From: Bryum argenteum
Taxonomy: Eukaryota; Streptophyta; Bryopsida; Bryales; Bryaceae
Direction of reading: 5' to 3'
DNA: 64,000 nt
Assembly (NCBI GenBank): GCA_037043015.1
Contig: CM073329.1
Coordinates: 3,860,648-3,924,647, forward strand
This document shows, one piece after another, positions 40,462 through 52,400 of the stretch. The position numbers and the translations under genes were made by a program. Position 1 is the first letter of the stretch. Every line of letters begins with the position of its first letter. The notes below the pieces were generated by a model. That model was not told where the DNA came from. It saw nothing but the letters and a program-made list of their open reading frames with translations, and searched no databases.

Positions 40462-43400
40462 CACCTTGACCCCAAACTATCCATCAAACTCCTACATAAA
40501 TTACTAAAACACAAAATATACAAAATAAAACACCTCACATTACCAAACGGAACCACCCTCATGTCGCCTATAGATTTTAGAAAATATTATAGGAACCCTA
40601 CAAAATTAGAAAGAAGCGCCCTAAACCTCGCCCAACAACTCTTCTGTCAGAAAAACTGCACTCCTATCTGTTCGCACCCATGCAACACACACCCACCAAC
40701 CCATCTTCTCATCAATAAATATATTTCACAGAACCATGAAATACCCCCCACCCCCTCCACATCCCCACCCCTAACACACCCAAACCTCACACCAATGACG
40801 CCAACAAGACCCCCACCCAAAGAAATCATCAAAGACCCGATTACGTTCCCCATACACCACATCTCTGCCCATAAACTAACCACCAAAAAAGACAAATACA
40901 ACATAACACACTCCTCTAATATATACATATGTCATTGGGAAATCCATAACCACCCTGCATACCACACATGGTTATCCCCTAGAATACTATTCCCCAGAAA
41001 CCTCCCAACAGTCATAAGACACAATCTCAACTTATTATTTGACTATTACACACACCAACAACACACATTATATAAACACATCATTAGTACATGTTTTACA
41101 CCACCTCAATTAAAAGACACCCGTTTCATCCCACCACCTACACACATACCTCTACTAAATATCCACCTCCAAGATTGTAACCCAGATAAAGATATCCTCA
41201 CAAACTCACACACCATAAAAGTCGTGAATGAAAAAACGCATCTATATGACAAAACAGGACATTTCCTCATCACCATCCCCACCTCTAGGCTTACATGGCT
41301 ATGGATGCAATACCACGCATGTCTTAACAACAACCTCGGACTTACCCCACCCACCCAATCATTTGAAACTGAAATCATTATGCTATACAAAAGATACAAA
41401 CACACTCTTTCCAAGAGTAATCCCAAAACAACAAACCATCACATGCTCCCCACTGCTTTAATTGACACACTTATCGAAACATTCCAAATTACACACACCT
41501 ACCTCTCCTCCCCAGTCACATGCCCAATACAAATCAAAAAATACTACTCCATCTTCCCCCGAGATAGAATATTTGGCTCCAATGGTTTAGCTTTCCAATA
41601 TAAATGGCAAGGTATTGGCTACGCCCATCCCCACGACGAAGAAACTGCACAACAAACCATACATTGGGCTAGATTAGCCGCACAAAAAAACCCAAATGCC
41701 ACAACCATCGTTGTCATGACTGACAAACAATGGTTCCACAACCCAACCCCATATCCCACTGAGTTCCCAGACACACACGTTTTACTACACTTTGCTGCCG
41801 ACACAATAACATACGAAGAACCCACCATACCCGCTAATCACACTAAACCCCGCACCGAACCCAACACGCTCTCAATCCTTTGCATTCACCATAAACGTCA
41901 TACCATCACCACTATAGAAGACATACACAACCTCTCAACCACAATTAGTAATCTCTCTATTACACAATACCAGATTCAAGAAATTCCCCCTACTCCTGAA
42001 AACACCATAGTCAACAAAAACAAAAATTGGTCTAAAACATTAGATCCTCCAATCCATACACCTACTTTGTCAAACACACCACCATTACCGCAATACAACT
42101 CACTCCACCCCATCAAATTCCCGCCACAATATAGTTACTACACAGACGGCTCGTTTATACCCCCCCAAGAAATAGCGCCGGGCCAATGGAGACCCGAAAC
42201 AGCTGGCTATGGTATCTACAACCCGACCAAAACAGAGATACAAATCTCCAAAAGATTACCAGGCCTCCAAACAATATTTAGAGCGGAGCTAATCGCCATA
42301 TATAAAACACTCAAAATTATTACAACAAAATATAACAACGAGCCGGCATATATCTTTACTGACTGCATAAATTGCCTATACGTACTACAAACACAACTTA
42401 CACACCCTACGTTACAAAATAATCATCCAGACCAAAATACTCTCATTGCAATCACCAACCTGCTAAAACTACGTACACAACCCACTACATTCCACAAAAT
42501 ACAAGCCCACGTCAACATCGCTGGAAATGAGAAAGCAGACAAACTGGCGAAAACAGGAAACAATAAAACCTACAAATTTGCCAGTAAACCCCATGAATTC
42601 GCACATACCACCCCGTTTTTCTTCCAAAAAGATATATGGCCTGGACCACAGCATAGGCCCGATAAAGGCCCAGTGAGATGTCTTGCCACATACCTCACCA
42701 AATACGACCGTGACAATAATCTCACCCTCCTCGCTCAGAACTTCCCTAACATAAATAAATGGACCTCAAACCCAAACATTCACGCTGAATCCTCAAATGC
42801 CTTCTGGAATAACCCAAATATCACGGATTCCCAAATAACTAGTATACTAAAATTTCGCACAGGACAATACATGGGACATGCACGCAAACAACTATTCTTT
42901 GGATGCACTAGGTTCCCGTCAAACACATGTCCTATCTGCAACTCCACAGATGCAGACACATGGTTACATGTACTACTCAAATGCCCCCAACCAAACATAC
43001 ACGCACTTAGAGTTACCAGACATAATCTCGCAGCTAAATCCATCAAACAACTCATCCTCTCTAATACCAAATCAAGATGCTACACACTTATAAATGCAGG
43101 AAAACAACTAATTGAACCACCTGATAACACAGTACCGAGCTGGCTCCTTCCTTGCACCTGCAACACACGCCGATGCCAATGCAATGCAAGATTTAAACCA
43201 GATATACTCTGCGCAATAGGCTTGCCACACCAAGGCACACCCCCACAACACCCCAATGACAACGTTATCATCCAATACATTGAATTCACATACTGTAACG
43301 ACAGATTCCCGCAAGAAACCATCACAAATAAAACCAACAAGTACCAATCTCTACTAGACTCAATAGCCGCTCGCGGATGGAAAGTTAACCCGCTCATAGT

Positions 43401-43596
43401 CATAACTGCAGGCGCTAGAGGCACCACTCACATACCGTCCATGACTGCTCTAGAAACTACATTTAAACTCACCAAACAACCAATCTATACCACATTCAAA
43501 TCAATCAACACCATAGCCATACAATACGCCGCCCTAATCCTCCTACACAAAAGGAAGCTAGAGAACCACCAACCTCTCCCTGCCAACCCAACATAA
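40462..43596 (+). pseudogene. LINE ORF2, 3' segment: middle region, RNase H and Cys-rich C-terminus
   Basis: This frame is separated from the RT part by two frame changes (about 40350-40374 and 40440-40462) and then stays open to the TAA at 43596. Its first 500 residues are mostly unknown. They include a Cys-rich patch (CQKNCTPICSHPC) and, at about 41550-41760, a segment FGSNGLAFQYKWQG ... AHPHDEE ... IVVMTDKQW that resembles small adenine-methyltransferase folds. RNase H follows (about 42130-42560) with YYTDGSF, IFRAELIAIYK, IFTDCINCL and AHVNIAGNEKADKLA, so the D-E-D-D residues are present. Further on lies a CPIC...H...C knuckle (about 42926-42990) and a Cys-rich CTCNTRRCQC. The RNase H would remove the RNA strand after cDNA synthesis. 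Confidence 0.85.
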
Positions 43597-44087
43597 GAAG
43601 AAGAAAAAGAGGGGCGGGGGTAGTGGTACAAACCACTGTTGTTCGCAGCGCACTGCTTGTCTCAGATTAAAGGATAGGGGCCAGATGATTGATAATACTT
43701 TCCTGCCATACAAACTCACAGTCACCCCAAGCCATACGTACTGCTCCAACGAGCCCGACAGGGTTCGAACCCGGACCAACACAACTACAAATGTCCCACA
43801 TATCAATCACCTTAGGACTGCATGGCTTGGTGACCACGAAACCACTCAAATCCCACTTAAAACACCAATGTTTCCGCCACACAACACATACAAACTACCC
43901 TAGGTAGGTTAACTCTAGTTTAGCCTAGCTTCTGCCTTAAGTGGTGTTTAGTGTCTATTCCCGAGAGGGGTGAGTAGTTTTGTTCCTTTACCTCTTTGTC
44001 CTGTGGCCATCGAGGTAATAACATTACGAACAGACACTGTATTCACGCCAATCTTCAAACGAAGGTTGGAGTTCTTATATATATATA
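43597..44087 (+). other. LINE 3' UTR with hairpin and TA tail
   Basis: After the stop codon, arms at 43721-43743 (GTCACCCCAAGCCATACG...) and 43817-43834 (ACTGCATGGCTTGGTGAC) can pair with small bulges and enclose about 75 bases. The loop contains the perfect 12-bp palindrome GGGTTCGAACCC (43761-43772). The element ends GTTCTTATATATATATA before the target duplication, a short microsatellite-like tail instead of poly(A). LINE reverse transcriptases of several clades recognise a 3' stem-loop. Such a role is inferred here. Confidence 0.65.
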
Positions 44088-44100
44088 TGATTACTTACAA
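44088..44100. repeat. Target-site duplication of the LINE, right copy
   Basis: TGATTACTTACAA, identical to 3412-3424. Confidence 0.8.
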
Positions 44101-45905
44101 ACTTTCACATTTCAAAAGAAATTGGAAACAACGAGTTCCTTTCTTTGCCACAAAACAATACATCTTTACACAACCATATCCATAAACACTTCAACAAAAC
44201 AAAACTAAACACAAGAGATTGTTTTTATTCTCCATCGAGTTACAATGATTAAAATAATAAGTTTTACAAATAATTTTTATGTAAATTGGTTTGAAGTGCC
44301 TTGTTTTTAGCCTAAAAGTGGAAAGATAACCTTTTTAGAAGGGTGTACAAACTATGTGAATCTCAATTCATTTAGGAGTAAAGCCCCCTTCATTTTAATT
44401 CACATCAATAAATAAGCCAATGATTTAATATGTAATTACTCCAACTAGTCTGATCCTTACGTAGAATAAAAATTGATACAACATACTATTTTTACGATTC
44501 AATACAAAATCTCTTATCTTTTGTACATTTGAAGTCAAAGTCTTGAGATTACATGTAAATCTCTCAACACATATGAACATCTCGACCTTCAGATTTATTC
44601 ATGCACACTGAAGTAGAGATGTTTGTCATCTGACTCTCTGTGAACATTATTGGTCACTACGAGTGGAACAACAAGGTCCAACAAGATTCCATGATGCTTT
44701 TTCCAACATAGATAACAGGAACGTCACCTTTTTATGCACCTTACATGCTATCTCAAAGATACTTGTCATCAGTGGGCCTATTATTTTCCTAATATAATGA
44801 CATGTGACTATAATGACAAGCCCACGGTTGTGATCCACGCGGAGATTGTTACAAAATAATACCATGCTATCAACTATCTTCTCACTTCAATGACATGTAA
44901 CTATAATGACAAGTCCCTCATGTTGAGATCCACACGTGGATTGGTACAAAATGTTATCATGCTACCCGCTGAATAGGGAAAAACCAAAAATAAATAAATT
45001 TCTAAACACTATTATACATTTTGAAAGAACAACTTTCAATTCTCAAACACTACATTACTTTACTTACATTGATAAAAAAGGCTTTAGCAAAAGAAAAGTT
45101 TCTAGTCTAAAAGTACAAAGGTAATCTCTTTAAAAGGGTGTACATACTAAGTATGTGAAGCTCAATATATTTAGGAGTGAAGCCCTCCTTCATTTTAAGT
45201 CATATCAATTAGTAGGCCAATAAATTAATATATAACAATCCAACTAGGCTGATCCTTACATTGAATAAAAATTGATACCACATACTATATTTACGATTCA
45301 ATACAAAAACTCTTACCTTCTCTACAATTCAAGTCTAAAACTTGAGATCAAAATTAAATCTCTCAACATATATGAACCTCTCTCAACATATATATGAACA
45401 TCTCAACCTTCATATATTTTCAAGCACAGTGAAATAGAGATGTTTGTCACCTGTCTCCCTGTTAACATTATTGGTGACCACCAGTGGAGCAACAAGGTGC
45501 CAATAAGATACCATGATGCTTTTCCCAACATGTATAACGATATGCCACCCTGCGCACTATGTCAATTGAAATATGTTTGCCATCAATTCACCTACCCATC
45601 ATAATGACATGTGTCCAAACTGAGAAGCCCTCCGTTGTGATCCACACGCAAAATGTTACAAAATGATACCGTGCAAACTTGCCAATTATCTTCTCACTAT
45701 AACGACATGAAACCATATGACAAGCCCCCGTTGTGTACAAAATGACATCATGCTACCCCCTGAAGAGGGAAAACCAAAAAATAAACAAATTTCTATACAC
45801 TATCATACATTTTAAAAATAATAAGAAGTTTTATTTTTTAAACATTACATTACTTTACTTCCATTGATAAAAATAAAAAGGCTTTAGCAAAAAAAAGGCT
45901 TTTAA
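44101..45905. repeat. Array of about 800-bp tandem repeats with embedded short motifs
   Basis: Two full units and the start of a third align with offsets of about 791-807. Matching landmarks are GGGTGTACA (44341 / 45136), TGATCCTTAC (44451 / 45250), TGATCCACGC / TGATCCACAC (44831 / 45638), the GAATAGGGAA / GAAGAGGGAA block (44971 / 45762) and ACATTACTTTACTT (about 45047 / 45844). Inside each unit a shorter motif, GTTACAAAATGATACCATGC with variants, recurs with TGACAAG phrases. There is no coding potential. The LINE sits at the left edge of this array and similar sequence lies beyond the LINE at 3205-3411. The array ends directly before the GC-rich leader of the TRAF-like gene. Confidence 0.75.
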
Positions 45906-46484
45906 CACAAGAGATTAATTTCCTCCATGGCGGAGGCGGAGCTGCCCGAGAGAGCGGGCAGTCGGAGGGGGCCAGTGGAAGCGCGGCCGGACGGGCGGGC
46001 AGGCAGCGGCCCGCGTTGGTTATGGGAGCTTTCAAGTTTCAACCGATGCTCTCGAAGGAAAGGAACGACGACTACCATTGTGTTGTTTTGTGAGGAGCAG
46101 TCCCCCGTTGTTTTTTTTTTTGTTTGTTTTTTTTCCTCGCGGAGCTCTTCGTTGTTGCAGCAGTAGCTGCAGCCCCCCTTGCCTTGCCCCTGCTCCCTTC
46201 CCCTTCCCCTTCCTGTGCCCCTGCTCCCGAGGGCGCTCTGTCTCTTTCGCCTTATTACTGCGCTTCCAGTTTGCTTGCGGCTCCTGTGAGTGCGTGCTTG
46301 CTTGTAGGGTTTGCAGGGATTGGCAATTGCTGCTATTAGGGCACGGAATGACGGGCGGTGGCGACGACACAGAGTCGGAGTGAGGAGGTTTGCGGGTATG
46401 TTGGAAGCGAGATTAGGGTTGGAAGAAGAGTGAAGAGTGTTTGTGTGAGTGTAAGAGTGTTCAGCGCGTGTAGGAGAACGAGCG
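45906..46484 (+). promoter_or_regulatory. Promoter / 5' leader region of the TRAF-like gene
   Basis: Base composition switches abruptly at about 45925 from A/T-rich repeat to GC-rich sequence, with long T and C runs (46100-46240). No TATA box was pinned down. A plus-strand ATG at 45927 opens a 79-codon frame that ends before the main start. If the transcript begins upstream of it, this would be an upstream ORF. Confidence 0.4.
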
Positions 46485-49400
46485 ATGGCATGCCATTCTA
46501 GAGGAGAGTCAATGGGAGGAGCGTCGGCGGAAGCCGCCGTGTCTTCGAAGCTGTCGTATCCGATGTCGGATCCGGCTACGGAGTGGCGCTCGCGGGAGCA
46601 GCATGAGCCTTCGCCGCCCTCCACTTCCCCGGCCTACTGGGACACTGATGAGGACGACGATTCCAATTCATCCTCCATGACGGGTATTCACCAAACTGCC
46701 TGCCCTAAGTTTTGCTTACTGACATTAGGCAGGAGGCGCGGGAACAGCATAGGGTTGATTTAAGAGACGGATCTCAGTGCTTTTGATGGCTGTTTCCGAT
46801 TAAGCGCTTGGAGCATCAACATGATTGTTCGGCATTGAACATCACGGCGTTCAATATTGCTAAAAGTGCACGTCGCAAGAGGGTCTGAAATTATTCACAA
46901 ATTTGAACTTCAGTCATATTCTGATGAAGCGATCAACGCCATGGGATGTGCTGTATGTTTAGGGTCGGCCGTTATTAAAGTTTTTACTTTTTCTTGGTCG
47001 GAGGCTGCTGTGATATTCAACTTCTGATTGTGCTTGGGTTAGTTTCCGTAAGTAGCCATTTCGGACTACGTTTTTTGTTTCAAGTCTTTTGCAGTGCAAC
47101 TTGGCTACTTTCATGGACCGGTCTTATTTCGCTTTGGGGAAGATATTCTCGTCGATCGTTAGATTCTTGGTTGTAGATTTTGAGTCTGGCGCTCAGTTCG
47201 ATCGTGCTAAATTTTTATTGAAGCTACGGTAATTTAGTCTCTTAGATGGAACCCTTGGACGTAGAGGGTGTCTTTTCAGTTTGTTTTCAGGTTAGGCTTG
47301 AAACTGCAAGTTAAGCATTTCTCATCTTTGTGACGTCATTCTGCTTTTCATGATTTGCACTGAGTTTTTCTGCACTCTGCGAATTCAGGACCGAAACCCA
47401 CAGATCTGTATGGCAAGTTCACCTGGAAGATAGAGAACTTTTCAGAGATCAGCAAGCGGGAGCTACGCAGCAATGTCTTCGAAGTTGGTGGCTACAAGTG
47501 GTGAGGTTCTTATTGCTTCGGTTTGAGAACTTGTTACTGGACTTTTTCTTGCGAAATCTGCGAGATCATAAGGGATACTTTTATGTCCTCCGAATAATTC
47601 TTTTACGCCGTCGTCAGAGGCTTTATTGCAACTATGGTCGTCCTTTTGCGGACCAAAGTTCCAAATACTGGAGTATCAACATTGAAGTTGGATAATCATA
47701 GTGGCTTCAGTATAGTAACAGGACCAAGTACGTGAACAGAACGGTGGCTATTTGAGCATCCGCTTTGTATTGGATCCAGTTCCCGGTTCTACGGATGATA
47801 TCGTCGTTTTTGATCTAGTCAATCTTTTCATAGATTGGCTTGCCGTATTGTTGTTCCGAGTCATGGCTAGGATGTAGTTGCAGGTGATGTGTTACGTCTC
47901 CCTTGGTCATAATTTGTGGTTACTTGGTTTTAGCCGTGAAAGCTATTGAATAGAAGTAGTTATCTCATAGGGGCTTCTTTTGGGCGTTTTGTCGCAGGTA
48001 CATCCTGGTCTATCCTCAGGGCTGCGATGTATGTAATCATCTCTCCTTGTTTCTCTGTGTTGCGGACTACGACAAGCTTTTACCTGGTATGGTTCCGTAT
48101 TTAAAGTATGTAAGAAAATGTGTTTTAGGTCGTTTATTGCAAATCTCGGATCATGAAGTGGTAGTTTCTTTCAGTATTTTTGTGCTCCTTGATTGTGCTA
48201 CAACACTCTAAAATCTGCTCTCCATACAGGATGGAGTCACTTTGCGCAGTTCACAATTGCTGTTGTCAACAAGGACCCCAAGAAATCAAAATACTCCGGT
48301 AACGTATACGAATACTGATCGGGTTTTTTCGCGAGCGATTGTTGTTTCAAGTTTGGGTCCTATCTACTGTTGAATATTAGCCTCTGAAGTGTTTATGCCG
48401 TTGCGTGGATGTCTCCCGCTTTAGATCTATAACTGTTACTATTGAGGCTCTTCAGATCCTCGAACATTATGTGCGGATTCATAATTTTGTCATGGTTGGT
48501 TGAAGTTAAGGAGCTAAGTCTTACCTCTGTTGTAGTACAACCCGTAACGCACACCCTACTGTGCGGAAAAAAAACTGTTGAATTTCAAATTGTGCACTCT
48601 AGCTCCTTTGGTTGTCGCTCTATTCATCAGAAAAATTAACACAAGGTAGAGATAGGCTTGTCTTGAGAGTTTAAGTTAGTTGGGTTTAGGGTTTCATATA
48701 CCTTCCAGCTTCATAACAGGAATTCTGCAGCAATTTTTTTTTGCTTCTCTTCGCAACTTTCCGTCTTTCTGACAGGCTTGGGGCTTCCTCGTTCAACAGT
48801 GGCTTTGTGTTATAAAGGTTATAACTTATAACTTACTTAATATTTATTTGTTACCATAATATTAAGTACATCTCTGTGCATCTTTCTTTTCTCCTCTACA
48901 TCTGCATCCTGTTACTGAGTGGTAGTACATCTTATGTTATAGATCACTCTTGTTAGTGTCAAGCTATTTACAAGTGAGCACATTCTTGGCAGCTTCTGAT
49001 AATCTTCTCCTTTTGATCAAATGCACTTGTCAAATGTGGTAACTTTGGTATCAGGATTTTCTTAAAATTTGTAAAGGGAAGGGGTCTCTCTATTCTATCT
49101 TGATAATGGTTTCTGAGTCTGCTTTTTCATTGTGGAGGAGTACAGATACTTTGCACCGATTTTGTAAGAAGGAACACGATTGGGGTTGGAAGAAGTTTAT
49201 GGAGCTTTCCAAAGTACTGGATGGGTTCACAGTTGCTGACACTCTCGTCATAAAGGCGCAAGTACAGGTTATCAGGTAGTTGTCTTGAAAATATACTTTG
49301 CTCCAAAATTTAAAGGCATCACTAAGCACGAATAGAATGCATCAAGTGTGCACCAGCGACAACATCATATAAGCAAAAGAAGAAGCAAATCGGCTATAAG

Positions 49401-52400
49401 ACATTACGAAAGCATAGTGTATTGGCGCCGTTGGAACTGTACATGTTGAAGATTGATTTTTTCAGTGTAGCACCATGAACGTACTATTGATACTCGTAAT
49501 GTCATGTTTCAAGCTTACTAAGGTTGTTAGGAAGTGAATGAAATCTAACACTTCCATTTTTATGCAGAGAGAACCCCCACCGTCCATTTCGGTGCTTAGA
49601 TTGCCAGTATCGAAGAGAGCTTGTTCGAGTATACCTGACTAACGTTGAAGGGATATGCCGCCGTTTTGTCGATGAGAAGAAAGAAAAGCTGGGGAAGCTC
49701 ATGGAGAACACGGCACAATGGAGCAGGTATCTGGGTTTATTTTCAGGAGACTCCTGTCTTTAGTTTCTTATCAAATACAATGGACCAGTTTACTTCGGTG
49801 AATATCTTAATTGAATGATCAAGCAAGGCGTTTCCAGTACTTGGTTCTGCCTTTGGATAGACCCCGAAGTTAATCACATTTTCTAAACTTGGCTGGTGAT
49901 GCAGTTTCCAAGTTTTTTGGTCAGCTGTAGATGAAGGCACTCGTCGTCGTCTTGCACGAGAGAAGACGGATGTGATTTTGAAAGCTGTGGTGAAGCGTTT
50001 TTTTAATGAGAAGGAGGTGACATCAACGTTGGTCATGGATGCGCTTTACAGTGGATGCAAAGCACTGGATTATCGGAGCCGTAATAAGAAGGGTAAACAC
50101 AATGGTGTGGACATGGAAGAAACCATCAACCCCATAGTCTGGGTCGACAAAGATGCTTTCGTTCTCGCGGGTGATGTATTGCTCCTGCTTGAGCGGGTGG
50201 TGTCTGAAACCTTACCACCATACAAGGACGACAAGGGACCACAAAATAGGACCAAGGTTTCTGCCCTGCTTTGCTTAGATGTTATAAGCTATGCTGGATC
50301 GAATGATATTGTTCTGAGATCATGGGCTTGTCTCGGAGTACACACTCTTGCTTATACAAGTATCACAGTTGCAGGATGGGAGCTCTGGCGATGATTTCGG
50401 TAAAGATTCAGTGGAGCGTGACGAACGGCGATTAACTGAACTTGGCAGACGAACTGTTGAAATGTTTGTACTAGCTCATCTGTACACGTATGTGTCATTC
50501 AAACTTCTTGCTCTTGAGGAAAGTTCATAGTGGTCTTTCGAATCTCAGATTTCCAATTTTGTGGTTCGATCTGTCCTCTCCTATTCATGAATACTTCAAG
50601 CGTAATGCGTTAATAATGACTAAGAGATTACAGTGGGTTCTTGCATTTTTCGGTACGGAGTAATTAGATTCCATACCTGAATTAAGTTGGCAAAGTGTAA
50701 GGCGTCCCTTCCTTTTGACATTCTTGTGAACTGAGCTGCCAATATGGGATACTCATGATTGTCTCCAGATGCACCAAGTTCATCAGATTGTTATATATCT
50801 GACATGCTTCGCTGCTTGAATGTGGTTTTGGTGTAATGCAGTAATCGTGTAGAGGTCGCTTACAAGGAAGCTGTTGCTTTGAAAAGACAAGAAGAGCTCA
50901 TTCGTGAAGAAGAGGCTGCTGGGGTTGCTGAAACTGAGAAGCAAGCTAAAAAGGAAGCAGCTGAAAAGGAGAAGCGTTCAAAGAAGAAGCAGGTCGGTTA
51001 TTTCGATGTACTTCTTATGATGGTGTTTCTGACTTTCTTCATTCTTTTTGCAGGAATTATACTTTTTTCGCGTCATTTATTCCATCATAGAGTTCACCGT
51101 TCCTACACCCTTATTGATTAGATCCTTCATTCATCATAGCTTGATGTTCAACTGATACAAGGTTTATTCTCTAGGCAAAGCAAAGGAGGAAAGACCGCAA
51201 GGACAAAGATAAAGAAGCTGAAGAAAAACGTGTGCGCGTTGAACAAGAGAATCATCAACGTCAGATTCAGTCTTCCAGGTCTAAAGAACGGCTGTCGAAG
51301 GATCGGGAGATTACATCATTGATTCCAGCAGACGCTGGAGATGACGAAGATGAGTTCAGTGGACTAGATGCTATAGATGATGTTGTAGGTACTTTGGGGC
51401 CCGCTACCGAGGATGGTGATGTCGATCGCACCAGCTGGGAAAGAGAAGTATCTTACGGTCAGAATGGCATGGAAGCTGCTGGTTTTAGTGGAGCACTCGA
51501 GGACGGTTTGATTCGTAATGGGAGGGCTGGAAGAAAGAATCAGGCATCTGCTTTGGACGATAGTTCTTCCACATGCTCATCTGACTCTCTTCCCTCGGCG
51601 AGGCCGTCGATGAACGGAGCATATAGTATGCGAGCAAGCTTGCCTGACCAGAATCACGCAGTTGTCAGCAGGTGCGTTCACCTCCGCTTCTTCCTATCAC
51701 ATGTTCCCTCGTGTACTTGACTAAATTCTGTCAAATATCAAGGATTAATTCCTACAATCAGCCAGTTGATCTGTTCAAGTGCATTCTCATTTCCTTCAGT
51801 TATATAATTGCAATCGTGTCTGCATACTTCAGAGCAAGGAGTAGAGGAGACAGCGATGGCTATGAACACGACGGACGTCTCTTAGAAGCCGAAGGCACCA
51901 TCCTGCGTGCAACCGGGCTGGATCCTAGTGGTGCTGGTGAAGCCAGCAGTAGTTGCAGTACAGCCGGATTAGATAACGAGACCGTGATTCTTTCTCTTAG
52001 GGAGCGAGTTCGATGGCTTGAACAACGTCTTTGTGAGAAGGTGTGTGAGCATTTACTCTGCTTTATACGGAAGTCACTGTATCTGTGGAGTGTCCAAACC
52101 TCGAGTGCTTGATTTTGAGCTCTCAGCCAGCTTTATTTATAACAACCTGGTCAACGGTATTCTCTGCAGGATGAGGAAGTGGTAATGTTGCAAGAGCAAG
52201 TTAGCCTTTTACAACATCAAATGGGACTAGACCGACCCGCTCATGGTTCGACAGAAGAAGCTTCTAGTGGATCCAGGCACGGGGCACAGGGTGCTTCGAG
52301 TTCCTTACCAGCTGATGAAAGCGGGAGTGGCTTTTCTACTTCTGGAGTTGATACCAGCCAATTCAGATCAACCAAAGGCATGGCAGGTACAACTAATGCT

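Larger units (their letters stand above)
3425..44087 (+). mobile_element. LINE (non-LTR retrotransposon) of about 12 kb, split by a CACTA insertion
   Basis: The element spans a 5' UTR with internal repeats, ORF1 (4589-6263), ORF2 in two pieces (about 6302-9199 and 37838-43596), and a 3' UTR ending in a short TA repeat. Without the CACTA element and its CAA duplication it is 12,025 bp. ORF2 order is: Lys/Asn/Thr/His-rich leader, 2A peptide, APE-type endonuclease, reverse transcriptase, a middle region, RNase H, and a Cys-rich C-terminus. The coding strand of ORF2 is very rich in A and C and poor in G. Frameshifts in ORF1 (about 5950) and ORF2 (about 40350 and 40455) mean this copy is unlikely to be active. 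I do not assign a clade. An APE endonuclease plus RNase H downstream of RT fits I-group or L1-like plant/algal elements. Confidence 0.9.

Noticed and set aside
43755..43780. GGTTCGAACCC looks like the B box of a tRNA gene or SINE
   Set aside because: No matching A box or cloverleaf could be built on either strand. It is better explained as the loop palindrome of the LINE 3' hairpin.
45902..46624. 240-codon minus-strand frame over the start of the TRAF-like gene
   Set aside because: It overlaps exon 1 and the GC-rich leader in antisense, and no splice or domain evidence supports it.
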